Shown: positions 8,064-16,780 of the stretch, piece by piece
Layout: every line of letters starts with the position of its first letter
How positions within the stretch are numbered: position 1 is the stretch's first letter
From: Phycisphaeraceae bacterium
GTDB taxonomy: Bacteria > Planctomycetota > Phycisphaerae > Phycisphaerales > UBA1924
Direction: 5' to 3'
NCBI GenBank assembly: GCA_019636695.1
Contig: JAHBXD010000001.1
Location: forward strand, 365,661 to 429,660
DNA length: 64,000 nt
Translations under genes and position numbers: made by a program
The notes under the pieces: model-generated
Told to the model about the DNA's origin: nothing
Databases searched by the model: none
The model's input: only the letters and a program-made list of their open reading frames with translations

Positions 8064-9236
8064 TCAAAAGGCCTTCAATGCGTGGGTGATCGGCAGTCTC
8101 AGGCATCGCACCGCCGGGGGCACGGCCCCCAGCAGCCCGACGCCCAAGCCCGCCAGCAATCCGAGGAGCAGCGTCGGTGCATCGACCGACAGCGTAAATG
8201 CGCCCATCGAGAAGCGCACGGCCAGCCCGTCGAGCAGCACCAGCCCCAGGAAGACTCCGAGCACCGCGCCCGCAGCCCCCGCAAACAGCGATTCCTCCGT
8301 CAGGTTCAGCACGATCGCCCCCGGACGGAATCCCAGCGTCTGGAGCATCCCGACCTCGCGCACCCTCGACGCGAACGAGGCGTACATCGTGTTCAGCCCA
8401 CCCAGCACGCCGCCGGCGCCGATCAGCACCGCCGTCACCAGCACCATGATGCGCACCGGGCGATAAAACTGTGCGATCGAAGCGTAATAGTCACGTTCGA
8501 GCATCGCCGAAAGCTCAAGGTCAAGCCGACTCTTGGCGAAGAGATCCACATCGGAAAATCTCGCCCCGTCGAGCGAAATTACCACGCACGAGAGCGACCG
8601 CTCACGCCGAGAGGCGATCTGCAGGTCGGTCAGCGGAAGCCAGATCTCCGCATCCATCACCGTCTGTGGTGCGGCAAATCGCCCCACAATCGTCCACTCC
8701 CGGTGATCAAAATAAAGCCGCTCGCCCACTCGAAGCCGCTCCGGAGAGACTCCGAGCCGCGTCGCCGCGAGCGATCCGACAAGCAGTTCTTCCTCTCCTG
8801 GGCGCGGTTCTCGCCCCTCGACGATCTCGACCTCAGGATGCACCAGAAACGCCACGGGCTGCACACCGCGCAGCACCGCCTGGCGTTCGACCGGGTCGTC
8901 GGCCGAAAGCCGCACCGGCAGCGCCATGTGAATCTCCGGCGAGACGAACGTCACTCCACCCTCTGAACGCAGCCCGGCAATCGAAGCCGCGACGATCCCG
9001 TCGATGTTGGCATCGATCTGCGAACGCTCAAGCGATTCTTCGCTCCCTGCACCGAGCAAAATCACGTTCGTATGCAGCGAAGTGGCCGAAGTCAGGGCTT
9101 TCTGCATCCCGCGCACGAACCCCACAGAAGCCACCACCAGAAGCACCACGACCACCGAACCGAACAGCAGTGCGGCAAGCCGCACATGGCTGCGTCCGAG
9201 GTTGCGAAAGGCATAGGCAAAAGGCAGTTGTCGCAT
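8064..9236 (-). CDS. ABC transporter permease (FtsX/MacB type), second of two
   Basis: A 390-residue membrane protein with the MacB/FtsX layout: one N-terminal span (residues about 20-42), a large extracytoplasmic domain, then three spans from about residue 260 with ASRVREVGMLQTLGFRPG in the coupling region. It starts at an ATG 8 bases after the stop of the first permease; a GTG four codons upstream (9248) overlaps that stop as GTGA and is an alternative. With the neighbouring ATPase, permease and HlyD-like adaptor it forms a type VII-style ABC exporter or mechanotransmission complex. Substrate unknown. Confidence 0.88.
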   Translation of the reverse strand: MRQLPFAYAFRNLGRSHVRLAALLFGSVVVVLLVVASVGFVRGMQKALTSATSLHTNVILLGAGSEESLERSQIDANIDGIVAASIAGLRSEGGVTFVSPEIHMALPVRLSADDPVERQAVLRGVQPVAFLVHPEVEIVEGREPRPGEEELLVGSLAATRLGVSPERLRVGERLYFDHREWTIVGRFAAPQTVMDAEIWLPLTDLQIASRRERSLSCVVISLDGARFSDVDLFAKSRLDLELSAMLERDYYASIAQFYRPVRIMVLVTAVLIGAGGVLGGLNTMYASFASRVREVGMLQTLGFRPGAIVLNLTEESLFAGAAGAVLGVFLGLVLLDGLAVRFSMGAFTLSVDAPTLLLGLLAGLGVGLLGAVPPAVRCLRLPITHALKAF

Positions 9237-9244
9237 GAATGCAC

Positions 9245-10411
9245 TCACACAGAGCGGAAACACGAGGCAATGCTTCGGCGCGATGCCTGCCACGCCGGGA
9301 ACAAACCCGCCGTCAGGCCGATCGCAAGACAGATTGTCAGCCCACCCGCCAGCAGACCCATGTCCGCCGCGATCGGAATGGTCTGCCCCTCCACGGACAA
9401 CGCAAAGCTCCCCCCCCGGATCACCGCGATTGCCGCCGCCGCGCCCGCTGCTCCACCCGCAATCGCAAGCAACACCCCCTCGGCCACGATCAGGAGCGCG
9501 ATCAGCCCCGGCGGGCATCCGAGCGTCTGAAGCACCGCGTGTTCGGCAATCCGCGATTGCACGCTCAACACGATCGAGTTGCCGATCAGCGCAAGCATCG
9601 CCGCGAGGCACCCGAGGCCCAGCCACCCTGCAAAACCGACCAGTTCGATCACGTCTGAAGCGATCCGGCCGACATACGCCTTTTCGCTCATCGTCGTGGT
9701 GGGGGCCTGCGCTGTTCTGAAGGTCTCATCGATCGCCTCGGCCAAAGGCTCCAGGAGCGAGGCATCGGCCACCTTCACATTCAGTTGGGTGACCTCGCCA
9801 AGCCCGCTTCGTGAAGCGGTCTGGACATAATCCAACGAGGCATACGCCGCGTTCTGATCCTGCGGGTTGTCCGAGCGGAACACCCCGGCGACATACACAG
9901 TGATTCCCGCCGCGTCGAACGTCATTCCCGGCTGCAACCCGCGGCGCTGGGCCAGGGTTTCGCCCACAAGCACGGCATCGCTTCGGCGTTGCCAATCTTC
10001 AAACGACCCGGAGATCAGCTTGATCGACTCGCCTCGATCAGCAAGAAACGCCGCCCGCGGCACCCCGCGAAAAATAACCACGTCCAGACTTGTGCGGCAG
10101 TTGGAAACGACGATCTTCATCGGCAAAACGCTGACGACACCCTCCATCTGCGCGATCCGGCGGTCATAGTCATGCGGCAGAATACTCGTTGCCGGGCAGA
10201 ACCGATCCTTGCGATAGACCACGAGCGTCGTGTCGGCCGCCGAAACGCGCGTCGCTTCGGCCACGCCCGACTGCATCGCGCGCACCGTCGTCAGCAGAAA
10301 CATGGCGATGGCGATGCCCGCGATCGTCAACAGACTTCGCGTTCGATGCCGCGTCACCTGCCGCACGACATACGGCCCCCATGCCGCAATGCGCATTCGA
10401 CCGGAAGTCAT
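9245..10411 (-). CDS. ABC transporter permease (FtsX/MacB type), first of two
   Basis: A 388-residue protein with the same topology as its neighbour: a first span at about 26-46 (RSLLTIAGIAIAMFLLTTV), a periplasmic domain of about 200 residues, and three C-terminal spans with VQSRIAEHAVLQTLGCPPG between them. Its ATG overlaps the stop of the ATPase gene (ATGA at 10408-10411), so the two are translationally coupled. The pair of unlike permeases suggests a heterodimeric channel, as in LolCDE or DevBCA-type systems. The Cys and His content of the periplasmic part is low, so it gives no clue to a metal substrate. Confidence 0.88.
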   Translation of the reverse strand: MTSGRMRIAAWGPYVVRQVTRHRTRSLLTIAGIAIAMFLLTTVRAMQSGVAEATRVSAADTTLVVYRKDRFCPATSILPHDYDRRIAQMEGVVSVLPMKIVVSNCRTSLDVVIFRGVPRAAFLADRGESIKLISGSFEDWQRRSDAVLVGETLAQRRGLQPGMTFDAAGITVYVAGVFRSDNPQDQNAAYASLDYVQTASRSGLGEVTQLNVKVADASLLEPLAEAIDETFRTAQAPTTTMSEKAYVGRIASDVIELVGFAGWLGLGCLAAMLALIGNSIVLSVQSRIAEHAVLQTLGCPPGLIALLIVAEGVLLAIAGGAAGAAAAIAVIRGGSFALSVEGQTIPIAADMGLLAGGLTICLAIGLTAGLFPAWQASRRSIASCFRSV

Positions 10412-11109
10412 GCCGCACCCGCCTGCGCGTTCTGCGCCTCCGCCGCCAGTCGGCCTTTCTCAAGGTGCAGGACACGCCGCGCCGAATGCGCGGCCAGCGG
10501 GTCGTGCGTCACCATGATGATCGTCTTGCCAAGCGTGGCGTTCAGGTCTGTAAGCACACCCAGAATCGCCGTCGCCGAAGGTTTGTCGAGATCGCCCGTG
10601 GGCTCGTCGGCCACGATGATCCGCGGATCGGTCACGATCGCTCGCGCAATGGCGACGCGTTGCTCCTGACCGCCCGAGAGCTGCCGAGGAAAATGCGACT
10701 GCCGGTCCGCGATGCCCACCAGGTCGAGCGCTTCGTGCACGCGACGGCGCCGCTCTGCTCGCGTCATCGCATGCAGCAGCAGCGGCAGCTCGACATTCTC
10801 AAACGCCGTCAATACCGGCACCAGGTTATAAAGTTGGAAGATGTAACCCACCGTCCGCGAACGCCACGCGGCCAGACGCTTTCTTCCGAGGTGCGTGATC
10901 TCCACGCCGTCGATCGTCAGCCTTCCGCTTGTCGGCGCATCAATGCCGGCGATCAGGTTCAGCAGCGTGGTTTTGCCGCTGCCGCTCGGGCCCATCAGCG
11001 CGACGAAATCCCCTTCATCAATGGCAAGGTCAAGCCCATCCAGCGGGCGAATTGCCTCGCTGCCCTTGCGATACTCCCGCGTCAGGTTGTGGCACTCGAT
11101 GAGGCTCAT
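10408..11109 (-). CDS. ABC transporter ATPase (LolD/MacB family)
   Basis: A 233-residue ATPase with all motifs intact: Walker A GPSGSGKT (40-47), Q-loop Gln92, signature LSGGQ (144-148), Walker B IIVADEP (164-170) and H-loop His202. The short length and TGDLD after Walker B are typical of the LolD/MacB/FtsE group that works with FtsX-like permeases. It overlaps by four bases both the upstream adaptor gene and the downstream permease gene. It powers whatever the complex exports or extracts; the system is related to lipoprotein release and efflux machines, and the exact role is open. Confidence 0.95.
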   Translation of the reverse strand: MSLIECHNLTREYRKGSEAIRPLDGLDLAIDEGDFVALMGPSGSGKTTLLNLIAGIDAPTSGRLTIDGVEITHLGRKRLAAWRSRTVGYIFQLYNLVPVLTAFENVELPLLLHAMTRAERRRRVHEALDLVGIADRQSHFPRQLSGGQEQRVAIARAIVTDPRIIVADEPTGDLDKPSATAILGVLTDLNATLGKTIIMVTHDPLAAHSARRVLHLEKGRLAAEAQNAQAGAA

Positions 11110-12647
11110 GATTCGGCCTCCGTCCGGCGCATCCGCACCCGCAACCCCTCGCGCAACCGCTGGGGCGAAGTCACGACAAGCTCCCCCGTGCGCAGTTCCC
11201 CCTCAACCCGAACCCACCCGCCGACATCCGCTCCCGGTCGCACGGCCACCGTTCTCGCTCGCCCCTGGTCTCCATGTCGGTCTCGCACAACCCATATATG
11301 CGCCGATGAACCGGAACGATCAATCGCCGCCGCGGGCACAAGCACTCCCGGCCCGGGTTCGCCCTGCGAAGCCTCCGCTTTCCCGGGAAGAAACTTCACG
11401 CGGCTGAGCATTTCCGGGCGAAGCGTAAACGCAGGTTCGTGCACACGCACTTTTACTTGAAGCGTATTCTTCTGAAGATCCGCCTCGTGTGTAATCCGCG
11501 TCACAACCCCCTTAAAAACCCTTTCCGGGAGAATCTCGACCACGATCTCGCACGCCTGCCCCTCGAACACGTGCGCTGCGTCCGCAAGCGGCACATCCAC
11601 CCGCACCTGCAGCTTCGCAGGGTCGTAGAGATGCACTATGTGTGCTGAGTGCGGGTCGTCCATCGCCAGCATCACCTTATCGCCCGGTTTCTTCACCCGC
11701 TTCTGCACATAGCCGTCGATCGGCGCAATCACCCGCGTGCGACTGAGCCGCACGACCGCAAGTTCAACCGCGACCTTTGCCTGCCGCACCTTCGATTCCG
11801 CTCTCGACGCCGCCGCACGCCCCACCGCATCCGCCCTTCGCTCTTCGATCAAGAGCGCTGCGTTCCGTTCCGCGGCCGCAAGTTCCGCTGTGAGCGTACG
11901 AATCCGTGCCGCCAGAATCTCCTCACGCTGACGCAACGCATCCAGCGAGGCTTGTTGCGCCCGCGCCCGCTTCTCCGCCAGAATCACTTCCGTTTGGCTC
12001 GCGCCGCCCGAAGTAAACGCCTCGACCGATCTCCGGTACTCTTCATCAAGCCGCTCGAATGTCGCGCTCTCTGCAGCGATCAGCGCCGGAAGCTGCGCCA
12101 GTTCCGCGGTGGTTTCCTCCAGCATAAATCGCGCCACCTGCACCGCCCGCTCACGCTCGATCGGGTGCTCCAGTCGCTCCTTGGCCGCATCGCGCTCCGC
12201 AAGAGCGATCAGCAACTCCGCCTCGGCCGCGTCCAGTTCGCTCCGCGCGAGTTCAAGCCCGAGTATCAGCTCCGTATCCACCAACTGCGCGACCACCATC
12301 CCGCGCTCGACTCGTTCCCCCTCGAGCACAAACATTTCTTCAATTACACCGTCGATCAACGCGCTGCAGGCAATCCCGTATGGATCAGGCTCAAGCCATC
12401 CCGGCGCCTGCACGGTCACTCCCCGGCGCGGCGCGGCTTCCGGCTGGATGCCCGCGCTGCTTCGATCAAACACCGCCGGGGCTACATCCACCACCTGAAC
12501 CGGACGTAGTGTCGCCCCCGCCGACCACAGCACCAGCCCCGCCGCGGCACACGCCACCGCCGCCGGAACGACAACATGCCATGCAAGCCGCCTTTCAACG
12601 TGCGAACCGCTCGCGCCTTGGCGCTCAAGCCCTGCTGTGCTGGTCAT
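11106..12647 (-). CDS. HlyD-family membrane fusion protein
   Basis: A 513-residue periplasmic adaptor. One N-terminal span (about 25-46) anchors it. Residues about 75-125 hold the first half of a biotinyl-lipoyl-like domain (GVIEEMFVLEGERVERG). Residues about 130-300 are a long coiled coil rich in Glu, Ala, Arg and Leu. The second half-motif (RVIAPIDGYVQKRVKKPGDKV) follows, then beta-barrel and membrane-proximal domains. It would bridge the inner-membrane ABC permeases to the outer membrane. The coupled order adaptor-ATPase-permease-permease resembles DevBCA/MacAB operons. No TolC-like gene is in the window. Confidence 0.9.
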   Translation of the reverse strand: MTSTAGLERQGASGSHVERRLAWHVVVPAAVACAAAGLVLWSAGATLRPVQVVDVAPAVFDRSSAGIQPEAAPRRGVTVQAPGWLEPDPYGIACSALIDGVIEEMFVLEGERVERGMVVAQLVDTELILGLELARSELDAAEAELLIALAERDAAKERLEHPIERERAVQVARFMLEETTAELAQLPALIAAESATFERLDEEYRRSVEAFTSGGASQTEVILAEKRARAQQASLDALRQREEILAARIRTLTAELAAAERNAALLIEERRADAVGRAAASRAESKVRQAKVAVELAVVRLSRTRVIAPIDGYVQKRVKKPGDKVMLAMDDPHSAHIVHLYDPAKLQVRVDVPLADAAHVFEGQACEIVVEILPERVFKGVVTRITHEADLQKNTLQVKVRVHEPAFTLRPEMLSRVKFLPGKAEASQGEPGPGVLVPAAAIDRSGSSAHIWVVRDRHGDQGRARTVAVRPGADVGGWVRVEGELRTGELVVTSPQRLREGLRVRMRRTEAES

Positions 12648-12748
12648 CGATCATCCCCGAGTGCAGAACCACAAAGCCATCACCGATGCATCGCTCCGGG
12701 CGACGCATGTCGGACGATTCCGCGCGCACCATCAGCGCGTGATTGTGG

Positions 12749-13150
12749 TTACACCCGAGGAGGACGCAGAAGGCCGAGCGCAAAATCGCGAGCATCCATC
12801 CGCTGGCCGCGCGGCATTCCGCACGATCCGGGGCGATCAAACATGGTCTCCGAGATTGTCGGTCGAATAGCCGACGCTACCCCGCCGCTGCAGCACGGTC
12901 TGGCGCAGTCGCACCCGTCACCATGATGCGAATCTCTCGGTCCCTGATCCGACCGTTGATCGAGATCCCGAGAATCATCATCCGAAGGCACCTCGACTTG
13001 GTCGCAACAGCACGCGACTTCCGTCATCATCTGGCCATGCTTGTCGCTGCCTGTCTCGCCGCAGCACCCGCCCGCAAGTAGACGCGATCCGGGCCCGCTT
13101 GTCATCACAAGCAGCGCGGTCAGCAGAATGGTCCACACGCGAACGCTCAT
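12749..13150 (-). CDS. Small Cys-rich exported protein, first gene of the export operon
   Basis: A 133-residue protein with a clear signal sequence (about residues 1-28) ending LLAGG before Cys29-Cys30; it could be a lipoprotein or be cleaved there. The mature chain has ten cysteines in clusters (CC at 29-30, CCC at 47-49, CDC and CC at 80-87, one at 110) with nearby His and Asp-rich stretches. That pattern suggests metal binding or disulfides. It begins about 100 bases before the HlyD-like gene. Together with the Cys-rich lipoprotein at the far end of the operon it hints that the exporter deals with a metal or a thiol stress, which is inference. No family recognised. Confidence 0.65.
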   Translation of the reverse strand: MSVRVWTILLTALLVMTSGPGSRLLAGGCCGETGSDKHGQMMTEVACCCDQVEVPSDDDSRDLDQRSDQGPRDSHHGDGCDCARPCCSGGVASAIRPTISETMFDRPGSCGMPRGQRMDARDFALGLLRPPRV

Positions 13151-13268
13151 CCGGAAAGACCCTCAGTCACCGGAGAGTGTACACCAAGTTCCCTCACCTG
13201 ACGCCAAAAACCGCTGACAGCGTTTCCGGACCTCCCGCCCGACCACTCGGAAGCCCGCCTTGCACGGC

Positions 13269-14138
13269 TTAGGCCAGCGCCGCGGCACCCGAGATGATCT
13301 CCGTCAGCTCCGTAGTGATCTGCGCCTGGCGCGCCCGGTTGAACTTCCGGCTCAACGCCTTGCCCATCTTGCCCGCGTTGTCGGTTGCCGCCTTCATCGC
13401 CACCATCCGCGCCACATGCTCCGACACGATCGCGTCGTTGAACGCCTGGAACAGCACCGACTTCACCGCCGCGGGAATGATCGCCCCGAGCAGTTCCCCC
13501 TCATCCGGGCTGAACTCAAACTGCACGTTCGTCGCCGCGCCCTCGGGCTTGCTCGAAGGCTTGAACGGCAGCAGTTGCAGCACTTCCGGAGACTGCTTTC
13601 CGGCCGAGATATACCGCATATAGATCACGCGCACAGACGAAAACTCGCCCGCGATATACCGATCGATGTACTCCTGCGCAAGCCGCTCGACATCCTCATA
13701 CTGCGGCTTGTCACCGAACACCGTATGGTGCCGCGCAACATCGACCTTGTTGAACTTCAGCACGATCAGGCCCTTGCGGCCCACAACTTCCACCGCTCCC
13801 GAAGATGCCGCGGGCGTCGAACGCAGGTGACGCATCGTCGCACGCAGAATCGAACCGTTGTATGGGCCGCACAACCCGCGCTCACTCGTCAGAATCAGCG
13901 TCAGCTCAGGTTTTCCCTTCGCGCGGTCAACCCCGGAAAGCAGCGGGTGGCTCGCGCCCTCCATCGAAGCCAGCTCGCCAACCAGCGAAAGCAACGCTTC
14001 CGTATACGGCTTCGTCGCCAGCGAGGCCTGCTGCGCTCGAGCAAACTTGCTCGTCGCGATCATCTGCATGGTCTTGGTAATGCGGCGGATGTTCGCCACC
14101 GCCTTCATCCGCTTCTTGATCTCGCGAGACTTGGCCAT
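13269..14138 (-). CDS. atpG: F1Fo ATP synthase gamma subunit
   Basis: A 289-residue protein starting MAKSREIKKRMKAVANI, the typical gamma N-terminal helix, followed by MQMIATSKFARAQQA. It has the TSERGLCGPYN segment of the central domain and ends with the conserved helix DNAGKMGKALSRKFNRARQ, QITTEL, EIISGAAAL. It forms the rotor shaft of F1 at the inner membrane. The length is normal for the family. None of the other atp genes lies beside it: downstream is a Cys-rich export gene and upstream an LmbE deacetylase, so this copy is detached from the usual operon. The ATG at 14138 is used rather than an in-frame ATG nine codons upstream, because MAKSREI is the family start. Confidence 0.93.
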   Translation of the reverse strand: MAKSREIKKRMKAVANIRRITKTMQMIATSKFARAQQASLATKPYTEALLSLVGELASMEGASHPLLSGVDRAKGKPELTLILTSERGLCGPYNGSILRATMRHLRSTPAASSGAVEVVGRKGLIVLKFNKVDVARHHTVFGDKPQYEDVERLAQEYIDRYIAGEFSSVRVIYMRYISAGKQSPEVLQLLPFKPSSKPEGAATNVQFEFSPDEGELLGAIIPAAVKSVLFQAFNDAIVSEHVARMVAMKAATDNAGKMGKALSRKFNRARQAQITTELTEIISGAAALA

Positions 14139-14196
14139 AGGGCTGCAAGGATAGCCGTCCGGCACCCATCCGGCGACCGCCCGACGACCACGCCCC

Positions 14197-14919
14197 CTAC
14201 ATCACCAACCCCCCGAGCGAGCACAGCCCGAGCGGCTCGCGCGACCAAAACGGCTCGCCTGCCTCCGTCCCGATCCGCGACCCGAAATACCTCATGCTCG
14301 CCTCGATCCACCCTGGAACCCCTCGGTTCTTCGGATTCGCCTCAAACTGCGACCGATACGCCCCGATCGCTTCCATTTTCTTCCTCGCAAACCCCGAGAC
14401 ATCCACAATGAACGAGGGGTCAGCCACCCGCCTCAGGTGGCTCGCGTAGTAGTACAACACCCATTTGGCATAGATCGGCGGACCCACCTCGGGAAAACCC
14501 TTGGGCGTGGCCAGATCAAGCCCCGTCAGTTTCGCATCAAACCGGGCATCTTCGACAATCCGTGTCACGGCCACGTGGTCCGGGTGGGCGTCCTCCGGAT
14601 GAGGAACGAACACGATCTCCGCCTGGTGCGCCCTGATCACCCCGGCCACCGCATGCCGTGCCTCGAGCGAATGCTCTACTCGCCGGTTGGGCAGCCCCAG
14701 AAGCATGCGGCGAATCGGGTGATCCGGGGGCGACAACACCTCCGCCGCGGCTTGCGCCTCCGCCGCTCGGGTCACAGGGTCGCCATAGGGTGTCGGCTCG
14801 CCGTCGGTCATGTCGAGCAACACAACATCATGCCTCTGCGCTGCCAGCAGCGCGATCGTCCCCCCCATCCCCAATTCCTGGTCATCCGGATGCGGCCCGA
14901 CGACAAGCACGTTCGCCAT
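14197..14919 (-). CDS. LmbE/BshB-type N-acetylglucosaminyl deacetylase
   Basis: A 240-residue zinc hydrolase. The N-terminus MANVLVVGPHPDDQELGMGG carries the PHPDD metal/catalytic motif, and FVPHPEDAHPDHVAV (about 117-131) supplies the further metal His residues. Relatives deacetylate GlcNAc-malate in bacillithiol synthesis or GlcNAc-inositol compounds. The C-terminal part (ARKKMEAIGAYRSQFE) is typical of the BshB branch. The frame is open 87 codons further upstream, but that part overlaps the divergent ROK gene and is not homologous. It lies 58 bases upstream of atpG on the same strand. The bacillithiol-like role is inferred from family, with no other bsh gene in view. Confidence 0.88.
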   Translation of the reverse strand: MANVLVVGPHPDDQELGMGGTIALLAAQRHDVVLLDMTDGEPTPYGDPVTRAAEAQAAAEVLSPPDHPIRRMLLGLPNRRVEHSLEARHAVAGVIRAHQAEIVFVPHPEDAHPDHVAVTRIVEDARFDAKLTGLDLATPKGFPEVGPPIYAKWVLYYYASHLRRVADPSFIVDVSGFARKKMEAIGAYRSQFEANPKNRGVPGWIEASMRYFGSRIGTEAGEPFWSREPLGLCSLGGLVM

Positions 14920-15010
14920 ACGCGAGCATAGCGGCCCACCGGCCCGCGCCGCGGTGCTCGTCCTGATGCCGGCTCGCCGTACACTCCGCCCGCACCCGCG
15001 AGGCCCACCC

Positions 15011-16015
15011 ATGCAGGCATCTCCCGAGAAATCCCGTGTATTCGCTGGAATTGACCTCGGCGGCACCAATATGCAGATCGGCATCGTCCGGCGCGAGCCT
15101 GATGGCGCCTGCACCGTCATTGCACGCGAAAAGAAAAAGACCAAGGCCGACGAAGGGCTTGATCGCGTCCTCGATCGCATCAGCCGCGGCCTTCAGGCCG
15201 CCTGCTCCAAGGCTGGTCTGGGCCTTGCCGATCTTGCCGCACTGGGCATCGGTGCCCCAGGTGTCATCGATCCCTTCACCGGGGTCGTCGTGGAAGCCGT
15301 CAACCTCCGATGGACGGACATCCCCTTCGCACGCCTGCTCAACGAACGTTTCACCATCCCGGCCTACGTCGAAAATGATGTCAACGTCGCCGTGCTCGGC
15401 GAGGCCCGCCTCGGCGCAGGCGTCGGCGCCCGATGTCTCCTCGGCGTATGGGTGGGCACCGGCATCGGCGGCGGCCTGATGTTCAATGGCGACCTGCATT
15501 ACGGCCACTGGCTGAGCGCCGGAGAGATCGGCCACATGTGGGTGCTCCCCCAGAGCGCCCCCGGCAGCCGCAGCTTGGAACACAACTGCTCACGCACCGC
15601 TATCGTCAATCAGATCGTAAAACTCATCCGTGCCAACCGAAAGTCGATGATCACCGAACTCGTCGAAGGCCATTACGACAAAATCAAATCCAGCGATCTC
15701 GCTCGCGCCTACGAAGCCGCCGACCCCCTCGTCGTCGAAGTCGTCGACCATGCCGCTGAACTACTCGGTATCCATATCGGCAGCGTCAACACGCTCCTCT
15801 CGCTCGACTGCGTCGTCCTCGGCGGCGGCGTCACCGAGGCCCTCGGAGAGCCGTGGGTCCGGCGTGTCGCCGAATGGGTCCGCCGCGTCAGTTTCCCGGA
15901 AAAGGCCAAGGGCGTCCGAGTTGAGGCCACCCGACTCGGCCCCGATGCCGGCGTCATCGGAGCGGCGATGATCGCAGCCGAGCGAATGGGGAATTCGCAC
16001 TATTCGTATGCCTGA
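15011..16015 (+). CDS. ROK-family sugar kinase lacking the usual zinc Cys cluster
   Basis: A 334-residue cytoplasmic kinase. FAGIDLGGTN (11-20) is the phosphate-binding opening, APGVID (82-87) and ENDVNVAVLGEA with catalytic Asp123 follow, VGTGIGGGLMFNG is near 148-160 and the GEIGH metal motif is at 171-175. After GEIGH most ROK proteins have a CxCGxxGCxE zinc site; here the corresponding stretch is PGSRSLEHNCSRTAIV with a single Cys, so the site is absent. The substrate is probably glucose or another hexose. The gene is divergent from the LmbE deacetylase, which could point to amino-sugar metabolism, but that is inference. Confidence 0.88.
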   Translation: MQASPEKSRVFAGIDLGGTNMQIGIVRREPDGACTVIAREKKKTKADEGLDRVLDRISRGLQAACSKAGLGLADLAALGIGAPGVIDPFTGVVVEAVNLRWTDIPFARLLNERFTIPAYVENDVNVAVLGEARLGAGVGARCLLGVWVGTGIGGGLMFNGDLHYGHWLSAGEIGHMWVLPQSAPGSRSLEHNCSRTAIVNQIVKLIRANRKSMITELVEGHYDKIKSSDLARAYEAADPLVVEVVDHAAELLGIHIGSVNTLLSLDCVVLGGGVTEALGEPWVRRVAEWVRRVSFPEKAKGVRVEATRLGPDAGVIGAAMIAAERMGNSHYSYA

Positions 16016-16102
16016 CAGCTCCGTGTGTCGTCGTTCGCGGTGAGAACCTGCCGCCGCGCGCACTTCTCTCGTCTATCATCGCCCCACGTGTCCACATCGC
16101 CG

Positions 16103-16780
16103 ATGCACTCCTCTTCGTGGCGTATGTCGTTGTTCATGCCGGCCCTTCTCGGGATCTGGTGCGTAGTCGTCGGCATCCTCCAAAGTACTGAGGCCGCCAC
16201 ACGCGAATTCGGGTTGATCGAGATTTCCCAGTTCGCCGTGTGGTTTCTCTCTGCCGCCATCGCCTGCATGCTCGCTGCACGTCCCGGCCCCGCGCCTACG
16301 CGATTGGTGTTGCTCTGGCTCGGCGTGGTCGCCCTTATCTGCGGCGCACGAGAACTCGATGTCCATCTCTGGATCGCGCCGCACAACTTCGGCGAGTGGG
16401 GCATGCGATTTAAACTGAACTGGTGGACCGATCTCTCCGTTCCGCTTGCCCCAAAGATCCTCTGGGGCGCGATCGGTCTATGCATCCTGGCGGCCCTTAC
16501 CCTCCCGCTCGCCTTCGCCCGCCTCAATCCCATCCGACGCCTCCGCTTGGGCATGCCCGATACATGGCTCTTCGCCATCGCGGTCGTCTTTCTCGGTCTG
16601 GGCGGCGTCTTCGACGATCTCCTCCGCGAAGCCCTCAGCGATGAGCCTCGCAAACTCGCCGAAGAGACCACCGAGTCGCTCGGCGCTGGGTTCTTTTTCT
16701 CCAGCGTCCTGACCGCCTATCGCATCAGCCGTCCCGGCAAGCAGGTCAGTCAAGCAGACGCAGACACATCGGATACCTGA
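16103..16780 (+). CDS. Integral membrane protein of unknown function
   Basis: About 225 residues with five likely spans: ALLGIWCVVVGIL, FAVWFLSAAIACML, TRLVLLWLGVVALICG, ILWGAIGLCILAALTLPLAF and TWLFAIAVVFLGLGGVFDDL. The family is not recognised. The start is uncertain: ATG 16103 is used; ATG 16124, GTG 16088 and ATG 16025 are also in frame, and none has a strong ribosome binding site. The last span is followed by an acidic helix with EALSDEPRKLAEETTES. The 3' end overlaps the convergent DUF4870 gene by 35 bases. It follows the ROK kinase by under 90 bases and may be cotranscribed with it. Confidence 0.65.
   Translation: MHSSSWRMSLFMPALLGIWCVVVGILQSTEAATREFGLIEISQFAVWFLSAAIACMLAARPGPAPTRLVLLWLGVVALICGARELDVHLWIAPHNFGEWGMRFKLNWWTDLSVPLAPKILWGAIGLCILAALTLPLAFARLNPIRRLRLGMPDTWLFAIAVVFLGLGGVFDDLLREALSDEPRKLAEETTESLGAGFFFSSVLTAYRISRPGKQVSQADADTSDT

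Noticed and set aside
12625-12840. 71-codon minus-strand ORF overlapping the HlyD start and the Cys-rich gene
   Set aside because: It lies in another frame across two better-supported genes, with no ribosome binding site.
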